From Bos javanicus (taxonomy: Eukaryota; Chordata; Mammalia; Artiodactyla; Bovidae): DNA of 64,000 nucleotides. Below are positions 1-11,154 of this stretch, piece by piece; within the stretch, counting starts at the first letter, position 1, and each line of letters opens with the position of its first letter. The position numbers and the translations under genes are program-made. The notes below the pieces were generated by a model. It did no database searches. It saw only the letters and a program-made list of their open reading frames with translations, and had not been told where the DNA came from. The stretch lies in NCBI RefSeq assembly GCF_032452875.1, contig NC_083880.1, forward strand, positions 52,588,829-52,652,828, read 5' to 3'.

Positions 1-99
1 TTAAACATCTAAATGTCAGAATAATAGAATGCATCTAACTATATCAGAGAGGATGGTTGGAATGCCTTTCTGCAGAATGTTCAGGAAATGGTGACCTAC

Positions 100-228
100 A
101 AATCCAGCCTCCAGGTCCCAGCACCAGCAGTAGTTCATGAACCGGACAAAACAAGCCCGCAGGAAGTCGCCCAGCAGGATGGTGATATACGTTACCAGCA
201 TGTCGGACACTGTCAGCCTCATGAATTC
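100..228 (-). CDS. TMC2: TMC2 coding exon w12: TM6
   Basis: This exon is 129 bp, 43 codons, phase 0 at both ends. The acceptor CAG ends at 229 and the donor GTAGGT starts at 99. It encodes EFMRLTVSDMLVTYITILLG, DFLRACFVRFMNYC and WCWDLEAGF. By my alignment the Asp and Thr of SDMLVT match mouse TMC1 Asp528 and Thr532, reported as pore residues. The Asp of the TMC1 Asp569/572 deafness site would lie in the next exon, left of position 1. A longer open frame runs through both intron edges and is not coding. Confidence 0.97.
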
Positions 229-229
229 C

Positions 230-1608
230 TGCAAAAAGGAACAAAGCGAAAGGGGGTGGTCAGGGTTTGACCATGCCCACTTCTCCCAACTGACTGCAGC
301 CATGCCATGCTCCCCAACTCCATATTCCTTTTTGTGACTCTCTGATTGATAGTAGCAGAATGGTGGTGCAGATAAGACTCCATGCTTTGAAAAATGCTTA
401 CTACAGGTTCCAGTTAAGTTAGTTACAAGTTACTAATTTATTGCTTTGAATAGTCTCTGAACATTTTGATGTTGACATTAACCTTGCAAGTTTATTGGGA
501 AGCTTAATGATTATGCATACAAATTTTCTGGCAGTTGGTAACACCCAGTATTTGGTAGTTATCAGCACTATTGCATAAATGAAAGATCTGAAGGCTTACT
601 CCTTGCTTCCCCCACCTGCTCTGAAGTACCATCTGTACCAACTAAGACTGAATCTGACCACTGTCCTTGGGGACAGCTGCTGACATTCTTCACCCCCTGC
701 TGATTGATTTTTTTTTTTGGGGGGGGGTATGTAGAGAAAATAATCTAGGTTTTTTACAGAGGCACATGGAATAAGAGCTCAACGCAAAGAAACAAAGTTT
801 TCTCTGCTTTGCAGAGTACATATAATTTATTAATTTTTTAAAAAGTTGAAAAGATCTACCAGACATCATTAAGCCTTCAAGACATCCAATAGACTTGGAG
901 TTCCCAGGGGCATAGGGCCTGCTTTATTCATTTTTGTGTCTTCCAAGATGATTAATAAATGTTTGCTGGATGAACAGCTGATGAGTTTTTATGGTTTTTC
1001 CTCAATCCTAATGCTGTTAAGTAAAAGGCAAACCAACTTGTATTTGGTCTCCACATCTGTGCAAGGTGATGCTCTGGGGCCTGGGGTGGAGATGAACATG
1101 GGTAAGCAGGACATAACATTTCAAACCTATCATCACCAGCAAGCTCAGAAAGAAGCAAGCTTTAATCAGTGATGGGCATTCAGGGAGGAGTCAAGAGAGA
1201 TGCCCTCCAAGGATGTGAGGTGGGAAAAGAGAAATTCTACAGCAGAATATTCCAAAGGAATCATGTAGGTAATGAACTCTTCTGTCTTCCAAAGAGGGTG
1301 GGTTTTACTCATGTGAAGACTTTCTCTGTTACACAGCTGTGATGGGTTTAGAAATGTGAGTTGCTCTTCACATTAAAGATGAAGAGGACTTGATGAGAAT
1401 GGGGTACTTTGAACCAGAGAACATGAGAAGTGGTGAGTCTTAGCCCTCCATGAAGCAAGTAGAGAGAAAATCCCCCAGGACCCTGTGGGAAACAGACTCT
1501 GCAGCAGGAAAATATCTGTTATTGGACCTGCAGGCAGTGTTTGTCAGGGTGTATGATTACTCCCCTCTTCCACTGGACTTCATTACCCTCAGTTAAAAAC
1601 ATTATTTT
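230..1608. other. TMC2 intron, no gene recognised
   Basis: This is intron left of w11. It holds a T/G homopolymer tract near 708-727 and the L2 fragment at 895-985. I see nothing else. Confidence 0.6.
895..985 (+). repeat. L2 LINE 3' end fragment
   Basis: The run ending in AATAAATGTTTGCTGGATGAA has the typical L2 3' terminus. It is old and diverged. Confidence 0.5.
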
Positions 1609-1618
1609 CTAAAGCTCT

Positions 1619-1889
1619 GCTGCTGCTAAGTCGCTTCAGTCGTGGCCGACTCTGTGCGACCCCATAGACGGAAGCCCACCAGGCTCCCCCGTCCCTGGGA
1701 TTCTCCAGGCAAGAACACTGGAGTGGGTTGCCATTTCCTTCTCCAATGCATGAAAGTGAAAAGTGAAAGTGAAGTCGCTCAGTCGTGTCCGACTCTTCGT
1801 GACCCCATGGACTGCAGCCTACCAGGCTCCGCCGTCCATGGGATTTTCTAGGCAAAAGTACTGGAGTGGGTGCCATTGCCTTCTCTGTC
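1619..1889 (-). mobile_element. Bov-A2 SINE (dimer)
   Basis: Two BovA monomers in reverse orientation are joined by the AAAGTGAAAGTGAAGTCGC linker. A direct repeat flanks the element, TAAAGCTCT at 1610-1618 and TAATGCTCT at 1890-1898 with one mismatch, fitting a target-site duplication. It lies in the intron between w11 and w12. Confidence 0.93.
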
Positions 1890-2464
1890 TAATGCTCTAG
1901 GGGTGCATTAGATTATTCAGCAGTGACAGGTGAATAGAAACCCCATGCAAAGAGATGCAGCTGAGGAGGAGATGGCAGCTGATCCCTATGTTACCCGTGA
2001 ATACTTCAGATTTCTGCCTGTGAAAACAAAGAACACTAGCCCTAGAAATCTGCACCATGAAAGTACAAGGACAGTAGTGAAAGTGGGTAAGCGGAAATGG
2101 TTGTTGTTAATTTTTGACTTTCTAATGAAAACCTTTAATTCTCTTTACAGAAAAATGCACAGATGCATATACACACAAAATCCTGTACCCAGTTTTTAGG
2201 ATTATCTATTTATGATTTCCAGGTGGAGAACCTCAGGCTTTTAGTGAAATCTGCAGTAAAACTCTAAATAAATTCAAGTGGTATAGATTGGCAGATGGAA
2301 GACATAGAGAAATGTGTGAGACGCTGAGAAAAAGGGCAATGTGAAAAGGTGGAACTTTCCTAAGACATGCTGGCTTGATATTTTGGAGACATGGAAACAT
2401 CAAGGAAGGGATAACAAAGAACTGAGAATAGGGACCGTCTTATCAGGAGAGCATAATTACTCAC

Positions 2465-2614
2465 AATGCCCACAGCCGTCTCCCAGCAAGAACCCCGGGG
2501 CACATCTGCAGGGTGCAGGGGGGGCCGGGGGACACTCTCATTCCAACCTGAGGAGTTGTAGTAGTGAAACAGAGTCCAGTGAGTGATGTTCTTTATCGTC
2601 TCTTCATTAGAAAG
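2465..2614 (-). CDS. TMC2: TMC2 coding exon w11: TM5-TM6 extracellular loop and TMC signature start
   Basis: This exon is 150 bp, 50 codons, phase 0 at both ends. The acceptor TAG ends at 2615 and the donor GTGAGT starts at 2464. It was found by translating the minus strand between w10 and w12. It encodes LSNEETIKNITHWTLFHYY and NSSGWNESVPRPPLHPADV, then PRGSCWETAVGI. Asn-Ile-Thr, Asn-Ser-Ser and Asn-Glu-Ser are glycosylation sequons in the predicted extracellular loop. CWETAVG is the first half of the TMC-domain signature, completed by EF in w12. A plus-strand open frame over the same bases is a shadow. Confidence 0.96.
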
Positions 2615-2619
2615 CTAGA

Positions 2620-4018
2620 AGGGAAGATGGAGATGTGGGGTTGGAAAGAGCCAGGGAAGGTTCAACAGTTTCTACAGAAAGAACAATTCAAGCCAGCATA
2701 TGCCACAACCCTACCATCTAGCCTCTGCCCTATCCCTTAACAGGGTCTCTCCAGAACTGCCCTCCCCAGCCTTTCAATCTATAGAGAAGAGGCGGGGGCA
2801 ACTGGCTGAAGTCCCTGGGTCTTTTCCAGGAATTTTTCTTCTTTAAGTTATTACTCATCCATCCAAGTATACATTCTTATTTTGAGATTAATTTATTCTG
2901 GGCATATAAGGCAATGGAGACACAAGAGTGACATAGAAATGAATGGAGTTTACCTCAGAAAATTGCCAGTCTGGAAAATGATACTTACACTTCCTCAGTC
3001 TAGTAGTAAGTGAGAGAGATGAACAGACACTTGCAGAACAGAGTGATAAAAGCTGTGGGAAATTTTCTCTGGGGACTGAGGAAATCCACTTCAGACCATG
3101 GGGCTCTTTCCTGGAGGTGGGGACATCTGAGCCAAACTGCAGAAGGATAACTCAACTAGTCAAACACAGGGAGGAGAGGGGAGAGTGAGGCAAGAGAGGA
3201 GGAAATCTGAGCTCAGAAGGGTGAGGCAGTTTATTAGGGTAGGAGGGAAGTGAGAGATGCAGATGGAGGGCAGGCAAGGGCCAGATCCAGTCACTACTAT
3301 GCTTAGAATCTTCCAGCAGCTTCTTGTTAATCTCAGGAAAATTCATGAGGAGGGAGGCATGGGAAAGAGGACCATCACCATCTGACCCTTGTCCAGTTTC
3401 CTGCCCTTCATGCACTTGTTCAGCTAATTCACAGTTCTCTATTTGCATAAGCTCTTTCCTCTGATTTTTTCCAGTGTCTGCTAAGATCCCTCATGGTGAG
3501 GTCTGCAGCCCCTCCTGTGCACTGTCCTGCTGCCCTGGGCTCACCCCCACTGAAGCACCTGGCCCAGAGTGCTGTGATGAATGAGTCTGTCTCCCCTGGA
3601 ACAGGACTGTGTCTTGCTGTTTGCTGTACCCCCAGGGCCTGACTTGGTGGGTGCGCCATAACTGGTGAGCAGGGATGAAAGGGTAACTCAACCATTATTT
3701 ATCATTTCAATGGACACTTGTCAGCTAGTAAACATATGGCAGCTAAGAAACAGTACTGGAAAGGCTGCAGACAAAATATTAAGGTTATCAAAGGACTAGA
3801 GGAGGATGTGAAAAAAGATAGCCTATGAAGAAGACAGTAAAGAACTGAAGCAAAACGTTAACAGTTGGGTCATAGGAATCTGGTGACATTTTTTCTTCAT
3901 TTTATTTTTCTGACCTTTCTAAAATTTACTTAATATAAATCATACACAAGGAAATTATTATATTTAAAAAAGCAACATGGTGGATACTAGGAATTGGGAA
4001 GAAGTTTGTGGTCTCTAC
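2620..4018. other. TMC2 intron between w10 and w11
   Basis: The stretch is mostly unassigned. Around 3465-3700 the sequence resembles an L2 3' region (a 'ctgtacccccagggcctg' type segment), at low confidence. The open frames at 3152-3448 and 3429-3695 have no recognisable homology. Confidence 0.5.
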
Positions 4019-4198
4019 CTTCAGCTGGATGTCATCCATCAGGGCCAAGAGAAAGGTGTAGAGGTTTCCCAGGAAGAGTGCAAAGATGCGCCCCAGCTGC
4101 CACTTCAATCCAATGCGTGGGTGGTAATTCTCCAGGGCGGCAATAGTTTCAAACAGAGGGGGACAAAACATCCCAAGCAGAGACATCACAATTTCTAC
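4019..4198 (-). CDS. TMC2: TMC2 coding exon w10: TM4 and TM5, pore region
   Basis: This exon is 180 bp, 60 codons, phase 0 at both ends. The acceptor CAG ends at 4199 and the donor GTAGAG starts at 4018. It encodes VEIVMSLLGMFCPPLFETIA (TM4), ALENYHPRIGLKWQ, then LGRIFALFLGNLYTFLLAL (TM5) and MDDIQLK. By my own alignment the residues matching mouse TMC1 Met407, Ser408 and Met412 (reported pore-lining; Met412 is the Beethoven deafness site) are conserved. The TMC1 Asn404 position is Glu here, as in TMC2 generally. The GTG at 4187-4189 is an internal Val codon, not a start. Confidence 0.97.
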
Positions 4199-4589
4199 CT
4201 GGAAGTCAGGAGAGCTGGGCTAGCTTGTCATCAATGTCACTTGGTTGTCCACCACCTCTGTACCCTCAGGGTCATGCATCTCCATCTCCCGGTTGCCTGC
4301 CCCCTCCTCTGCCTCTAGAAAAGCCCCACCTGGGGCCTCCACAACTTGCTGTGTGACCCTGACATAGGAACCAATATGCCCTGGGACTGCTTGTCACAAT
4401 GATTGTTACCAGCAGCATTGATAAAAATAGCAATCTTTGAGAAGGAAATGAATTAACACATGGGACAGTGCTTTGTGTTTGGTAAAAGTTGTGTATCATT
4501 AAGAGTCATCTCATCTCAGGAGAATGGAAGACCAGAAGCTGAAATCATGGAACAAAATCAACAGTAGAGGTATGTGGTGTGGGGTGTGA

Positions 4590-4745
4590 CCTTTGGGGTC
4601 AGCTCTCTGGGTTTTGGCCCCTGCTCTATTGCTTGCTGGCTTTGTAATTTAGAGAAAGTTACATAATTTCTCTGAGCTTCTTGTTTCTTTGTGTGTAAAA
4701 TGGTGATGGTGGACTTCGTTGTAAGAATCAGGGGATAAGTCATAA
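4590..4745 (+). repeat. MIR SINE
   Basis: It has the MIR core pattern: 'ggttttggcccctgctctattgc', then a 'tttctctgagcttc' and 'tgtaaaatggtgatg' segment. Confidence 0.7.
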
Positions 4746-4899
4746 GCCGACAGCACAGAACCGGTAAGAACTAAATTTTGGCTTCAACTTTGGGAAAATC
4801 CTGACTCAAATAATGGAACTGCCAGCCACAGTAGAACATTCTCTCTGCCACTGATTCTGCCCACCTAGTGGAGAGTATCCTGAACTGCTGATCAAAGTG

Positions 4900-5320
4900 C
4901 AGGTTGATCAGCTCTTCTGGACTGTGGCTCACTCCCCTCCACCCTCTCACACTGACCTTTGGGTTGGCTTCTCATGACCTTCATTCCTCCAGCCCTGCTC
5001 ACGCAGTTCTTCCCACCTAGAAAGCCATCCTGGCATCACATCCACCACGGCCCTTCTCTAACGTTTGTCTGATGCTCAGCTTGGTTCCTGCCTTTGCCAT
5101 AATAACCCCCAGTCTCTCTGGCTCACATGGGCTTTCCCACCTGTCACACATCTGAAATGCAAAACATCTTATTTGATCACATTCCTCCTGCCTATTACTG
5201 GTTGTGCCAAAGTTTATTCTTGCCAAACCTGCTTCCTGAGGAGACTGGCAATTCCATTAAAGGCAGAATTCATCTTGAGCATCTTTGTATTCTTCTCATA
5301 GCTTAGTGTTTTAGAAATTA
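4900..5320 (+). repeat. L2-like LINE fragment
   Basis: A diverged region with L2 3' features, including 'aaaggcagaattcatcttgagcatctttgtattc'-like order near 5255-5295. The sequence from 5320 to about 5790 is AT-rich and unassigned. Confidence 0.4.
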
Positions 5321-5801
5321 AGTGTAAATATCATTTTAAAAAAACTCAATCTGATTATCACTGACTTTGAGCTATAGCTTTCATTCATTCACATTCATTG
5401 AAATCACTGATACATTTATATTTAAGTCTATCTGATTTTGTGCTTTATATTTGTCCTGCCAGTTTCACATTTCCTTTTTTATCCTTTCTTGCCTTATGAT
5501 GGAAGGAAGATTCTTTCTTCTTTGGGTCAGTAATATTTTCTGGGCTTAGCAAGATGGTTCTTCTGCTGGTCTCACCTGGGTTCATTCATGTATTAATATC
5601 TATAGTCAGCTGATGGCTGATGTTTTCATTTATACATCTGGTGGTGGATCTGCTATCACCTAGGGTGATGAGAAAATTGGGCCATGTGTCTCTCATCATT
5701 TAGGAGGGCAACCTGGCATCATCCACATGATGGATATTTCAGGTTCCCAAGAAAGCAAGTTCCAAAACACAAGCACTTTTCAAGTCTGCTTGTATCATGG
5801 T

Positions 5802-8653
5802 GATGGAAGCAAGGTCTGATGCTGTAAAGAGCAATATTGCATAGGAACATGGAATGTTAGGTCCATGAATCAAGGCAAATTGGAAGTGGTCAAACAGGAG
5901 ATGGCAAGAGTGAATGTCGACATTTTAGGAATCAGTGAACTAAACTGGACTGGATGGGTGAATTTAACTGAGATGACCCTTATATCTACTACTGTGGGCA
6001 AGAATCCCTTACAAGAAATGGAGTAGCCATCAAAGTCAACAAAAGAGTCTGAAATGCAGTACTTGGATGCAATCTAAAAAATGACAGAATGATTGCTGTT
6101 CATTTCCAAGGCAAACCATTACCATCATGGTAATCCAAGTCTATGCCCTGACCATTAATGCTGAAGAAGCTGAAGTTGAACGGTTCTATGAAGACATACA
6201 AGACCTTCTAGAACTAACACCCAAAAAAGATGTCCTTTCATTATAGAGGACTGGAATGCAAAAGTAGGAAGTCCAGAAACACCTGGAGTAACAGGCAAAT
6301 TTGGCCTTGGAGTACAGAATAAAGCAGGGCAAAGGCTAATAGAATTTTGCCAAGAGAACACACTGGTCATAGCAAACACCCTCTTCCAACAACACAAGAG
6401 AAGACTCTACACATGGACATCACCAGATGGTCAACACCGAAACCAGACTGATTGTATTCTTTGCAGCCAAAGATGGAGAAGCTCTATACAGTCAGCAAAA
6501 AACAAGACCAGGAGCTGACTGTGGCTCAGATCATGAACTCTTTATTGCCAAATTCAGACTTAAATTGAAGAAAGTAGGGAAAACCACTAGACCATTCAGG
6601 TATGACCTAAATCAAATCCCTTATGATTATACAGTGGAAATGAGAAATAGATTTAAGGGACTAGATCTGATAGACAGAGTTCTTGATGAACTATGGATGG
6701 AGATTTGTGACATTGTACAGGAGACAGGGATCAAGACCATCCCCAAGAAAAAAAAAAAGCAAAATGGCTGTCTGAGGAGGCCTTACAAATAGCTGTGAAA
6801 AGAAGAGAAGCAAAAAGCAAAGGAGAAAAGGAAAGATATACCCATTTGAATGCAGAGTTCCAAACTATAGCAAGGAGAGATAAGAAAGCCTTCCTCAGCG
6901 ATCAAGGCAAAGAAATAGAGGAAAACAATAGAATGGGAAAGACTAGAGATCTCTTCAAGAAAATTAGAGATACCAAGGGAACATTTCATGCAAAGATGGG
7001 CTCAATAAAGGACAGAAATGGTATGGACGTAACAGAAGCAGAAGATATTAAGAAGAGGTGGCAAGAATACACACAAGAACTTTACAAAAAAGATCTTCAT
7101 GACCCAGATAATCATGATGGTGTGATCACTCACCTAGAGCCAGACATCCTGGAATTTGAAGTCAAGTGGGCCTTAGGAAGCATCACTACGAACAAAGCTA
7201 GTGGAGGTGATGGAATTCCAGTTGAGCTATTCCAAATCCTGAAAGATGATGCTGTGAAAGTGCTGCACTCAATGTGCCAGCAAATTTGGAAAACTCACCA
7301 GTGGCCACAGGACCAGAAAAGTCAGTTTTCATTCCAATCCCAAAGAAAAGCAATGCCAAAGAATGCTCAAACTACCACACAATTGCACTCATCTCACATG
7401 CTAGTAAAGTAATGCTCAAAATTCTCCAGGCCAGGCTTCAACAATACATGAACCGTGAAGTTCCAGATGTTCAAGCTGGTTTTCAAAAGGCAGAGGAACC
7501 AGAGATCAAATTGCCCACATTTGCTGGATCATCAAAAAAGCAAGAGAGTTCCAGAAAAACATCTATTTCTGCTTTATTGACTATGCCAAAGCCTTTGACT
7601 GTGTGGATCACAATAAACTGTGGAAAATTCTGAAAGAGATGGGAATCCCAGATCACCTGACCCGCCTCTTGAGAAACCGGTATGCAGGTCAGGAAGCAAC
7701 AGTTAGAACTGGACATGGAACAACAGATTGGTTCCAAATAGGAAAAGGAGTACGTCAAAGGTGTATATTATCACCCTGCTTATTTAACTTATATGCAGAG
7801 TACATCATGAGAAACGCTGGGCTGGAAGAAGTACAAGCTGGAATCAGGATTTTCGGGAGAAATATAAAAAACCTCAGATATGCAAATGACACCACCCTTA
7901 TAGCAGAAAGTAAGAAGAACTAAAGAGCCTCTTGATGAAAGTGAAAAAGAGTGAAAAAGTTGGCCTACAGCTCAACATTCAGAAAACTAAGATCATGGCA
8001 TCTAGTCCCATCACTTCATGGCAAATAGATGGGGAAACAGTGGAAACAGTGTCAGACTTTATTTTTCTGGGCTCCAAAATCACTGCAGATGGTGACTGCA
8101 GCCATGAAATCAAAAGACGCTTACTCCTTGGAAGGAAAGCTATGACCAACCTAGACAGCATATTCAAAAGCAGAGACATTACTTTGCCAACAAAAGTCTG
8201 TCTAGTCAAGGCTATGGTTTTTCCAGTAGTCATGTATGGATGTGAGAGTTGGACTATAAAGAAAGCTGAGTGCCAAAAATGGATGTTTTTAACTGTGGTG
8301 TTGGAGAAGACTCTTGAGAGTCCCTTGGACTGCAAGGAGATCAAACCAGTCCATCCTAAAGGAAATCAGTCCTGAATATTCATTGGAAGGAGTGATGCTG
8401 AAGCTGAAACTCCAATACTTTGGCCACTTAATGAGAAGAACTGACTCATTGGAAAAGACCCTGATGCTGGGAAATATTGAAGGCAAGAGGAGAAGGGGAT
8501 GACAGAGGATGAGATGGTTGGATGGCATCACCAACTTGATGGACATGAGTTTGAGTAAACTGTGGGAGGTGGTGATGGACAGGGAGGCCTGGCGTGCTGC
8601 AGTCCATGGGGTTGCAGAGTCAGTCATGACTGAGCAACTGAACTGAACTGAAC
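5802..8653 (+). mobile_element. BovB LINE (RTE clade), long copy with broken endonuclease and reverse transcriptase
   Basis: The copy is about 2.85 kb, with a perfect 11-bp target duplication TGTATCATGGT at 5791-5801 and 8654-8664. It begins in the leader just before the endonuclease: the GISEL catalytic-Glu motif is near 5929-5945 and DWNAKVG near 6250. It runs through the linker and reverse transcriptase to the ACTGAACTGAACTG tail. The reading frame is split into pieces: 6427-6792, 6795-7412, 7274-7633, 7603-7923 and 7932-8375. The RT box that should read YADD reads YAND near 7880. It is therefore a dead copy. It lies in the intron between w9 and w10. Confidence 0.95.
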
Positions 8654-8814
8654 TGTATCATGGTTGTTATTGTTTCACTGACTAAGGAAAGGTGTTGGGA
8701 AACAGATTTCACGTCTTCATGGGAGGGGCTATAAAATCACATTTCAAAAAAAAATGTGCATATAAGGATGGGAAGAACTTGTAGCCATTTTTTCCAACTA
8801 CCACAGATGTCAAA

Positions 8815-9075
8815 TTCCTGAGATTTATAGGTTCAATGTAATCACAATAAAACCTTAATATGTTTTATTGTCAATCTTGATGAGAGAACTCACTCTATCA
8901 GGTATCAAGACATACTACAGAGTCACAGTTTATCAATATGTTATTAGTGCAAGAATAAACAAATAGACCAGTGGAACAGAAAGGCAGCCCAGAATCACAC
9001 CCATGCAGTACTAGACAACTGACTTATGATCTACGGCTCTGTAGAGACCTGAGGAAAGGACCATCTTTTTAAAAA
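8815..9075 (+). repeat. Old L1 ORF2 fragment
   Basis: The 'aataaacaaatagaccagtggaacagaaaggcagcccagaa' type segment matches the L1 ORF2 region near the 3' half. It is diverged and broken. Confidence 0.6.
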
Positions 9076-9298
9076 ATTCATGTTATGACAACTGGCTACT
9101 TAGCTGACTGACATGTTAATTGAATCCAGCTTTATCCAGTTATGAAAGCCTAATAACAGGTGACTGTTCAAGATGTTCATGTTACTTGGCTTGAAAGCAA
9201 TGTAATTTCACTTTTTAAAATAAGTCCCACGGTCCAGATGAATGGCATAGGAACAGGGTAATTTCAGGATATTCACTTCAGCAGATATACCATCTTAC

Positions 9299-9487
9299 CT
9301 CATTTCTTTCGTACCAGCTGACATTCTGCATTTTGGAAAATTCCTGGGATCGCTTCACCACAAAGTAAATGAGGTACCCACTTCCACACAAGCAGCAGAT
9401 GATGAGAAAGTTGGCCAGGACACGGAGAAATCTTGTCAGATGGACATTTTCTTCTTTGTTACTCTCTTGTTCATCCACTATTGACTC
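9299..9487 (-). CDS. TMC2: TMC2 coding exon w9: TM3
   Basis: This exon is 189 bp, 63 codons, phase 0 at both ends. The acceptor CAG ends at 9488 and the donor GTAAGA starts at 9298. It encodes ESIVDEQESNKEENVHLTRF, then the membrane helix LRVLANFLIICCLCGSGYLI followed by YFVVKRSQEFSKMQNVSWYE and RNE. The Asn-Val-Ser sequon falls in the predicted extracellular loop between TM3 and TM4. An ORF extends above 9487 to an intronic ATG, which is not used. Confidence 0.97.
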
Positions 9488-9699
9488 CTGGATGGTGAAA
9501 ATGAAATGTGAATTATAACAAGGAATTGTCATTCGGTTCCTGAGATGACTACTTTTCATATTTTCAGAAATTAAATAATTGGGGTGGTAGAGAGCACTGC
9601 TGTCTCATGGGAGTTAGTTCTTTAAGAAAATATACTTTGAATAGGTGAGGGAGATTAAGAGGCACAAATCTCCACTTGCAAAAAAAGTTAGTCATGAGT

Positions 9700-10225
9700 A
9701 TGAAATGTACAAATGTACAAAATGTACAAATATCTTTGGTGACATATTATGACTAGACTTACCACGGTGACCGTTTTGAATTGTATAGAAATATTGAATC
9801 ACTATGCTGTACAACAAGAAGTAACACTGAATTGTAGGTCAGTTATATTTAAACAAACAAACAAACTTATAGAAAAAGAGATCAGGTTTGTGGTTACCAG
9901 AGGTAGGGGTTGGAGGCAGAGGGAGAACTAGATGAAGGTAGTCAAAAGATACAAACTTCTAGTTATAAGATAAAGAAGTCCCAAAGTACAACATGATGAA
10001 CCTAATTAACACTACTGTGTATTATATACGAAAGTTGTTAAGAGAGTAAATCCTAAGTTCTCATTACAAGGAAAATTTTTTTCTTTAATTTTGTATCTAT
10101 ATGAGATGATGGATGTTCACTAAACTTATTGTGTTAATCATTTCATGATGTAAGTCAAAGCATTATGCTGTACAACTTAAACTTATACAGTGCTGTCTTT
10201 CAATTGTATTCCAATAGAACTGGAA
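9700..10225 (+). repeat. L1 3' UTR fragment (L1MA-like)
   Basis: The typical L1 3' end order is present: 'gtggttaccagaggtagg', 'tcatttcatgatgtaagtc', 'cattatgctgtacaacttaaacttatacag'. Confidence 0.7.
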
Positions 10226-10299
10226 GGAAAAAAAGGAATCTTAAAAAATTACATTTTTTGTTGTTACTTCTATTTCGGTACATGTAATGACAAAAGCTT

Positions 10300-10445
10300 A
10301 GATTTATTGGAAACTTACTGTATGTCAGCTGCAGTGCTAAATGCTTTCCATGCATTATTCTTCTTAGTCCCAACAGCAAACCAATAGTAGTTACTGTTAT
10401 TACCCACATTACAGATACTAATGCCCAGAGAGATTTTTCTAAGCC
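10300..10445 (+). repeat. MIR SINE (diverged)
   Basis: The MIR 3' half pattern is seen: 'actgtatgtcagctgcagtgctaaatgctttccatgcatta' followed by 'ttacagatactaatgcccagag'. Confidence 0.6.
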
Positions 10446-10512
10446 ACTGGGATTATTTTAAATCTACAGATCAAATAGATTAAAATTGAATCTTAAAATA
10501 TCGAGTCTTCTA

Positions 10513-10768
10513 AGCCAGGGGCTGGCTTTTTCTATAAAAAAGTTCTGGCCAAACTTTTTTCTATTAAAAAATCAGAAAGTGAATAGTTTTGGTTTTGCAG
10601 GCCACATGGTGTCTTTCATAACTACTTAACTGTGTTGCTGTAGCATGAAAGGAACTATAGACAATATATAATAAATTGGCATGACTTTATTTCAATAAAA
10701 TCTTATTTATAAAAATAGACAGCAGGCTGGATTTGGACCCAGGGCTATAGTTTGTTGATCCCTGTTTT
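10513..10768 (+). repeat. Non-autonomous hAT-Charlie type DNA transposon
   Basis: Ends resemble inverted repeats (CAGGGGCTGG near 10515 and GATCCCTG near 10757). The interior includes 'tttgcaggccacatggtgtc' and 'ttcaataaaatcttatttataaaaatagacagcaggctgg'. I do not assign a subfamily. Confidence 0.65.
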
Positions 10769-10774
10769 AATCCA

Positions 10775-11050
10775 TGGGCATGGTATATTTCTCCATTTAT
10801 TTAGAGTTTATTAATTCCTTTCAGCAATGTTTTATACTTTTTTGGTGTAGGCAGCTTTGCACACTTTTTTTGGTGTGTGAAATCCATTCCTTGGAATTTT
10901 TTATACTTTATGTCATTTTATTGTACTTTGTGTCATTTTATTATAAATGGAATGAAATTGCTTTCTAATTGTTTGCTGCTAGTGTATACAAATACAATAG
11001 ATTTTTTATTATTAAACTTATACCCTGCATTAGTACGTTTTTTATTGTAT
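10775..11050 (-). repeat. Old L1 ORF2 fragment
   Basis: The reverse-oriented L1 pattern is 'cctttcagcaatgttttata' and 'aaatggaatgaaattgctttctaattg'. Confidence 0.65.
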
Positions 11051-11154
11051 GTGAAATTAGAATGTGGCACAATTAGTATGTGGCAGAATAAGGGTGGAAA
11101 ACGAGGTCCCCCGGACACAAAAGTCCTGGAAGGAGATCTTTCTTTACTTTTTCA

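Noticed and set aside
2341..2586. 81-codon plus-strand ORF
   Set aside because: It is antisense to TMC2 exon w11, which explains its conservation-like composition.
6795..7412. 205-codon plus-strand ORF
   Set aside because: It is the linker and RT start of the BovB at 5802-8653, separated by frameshifts from the rest.
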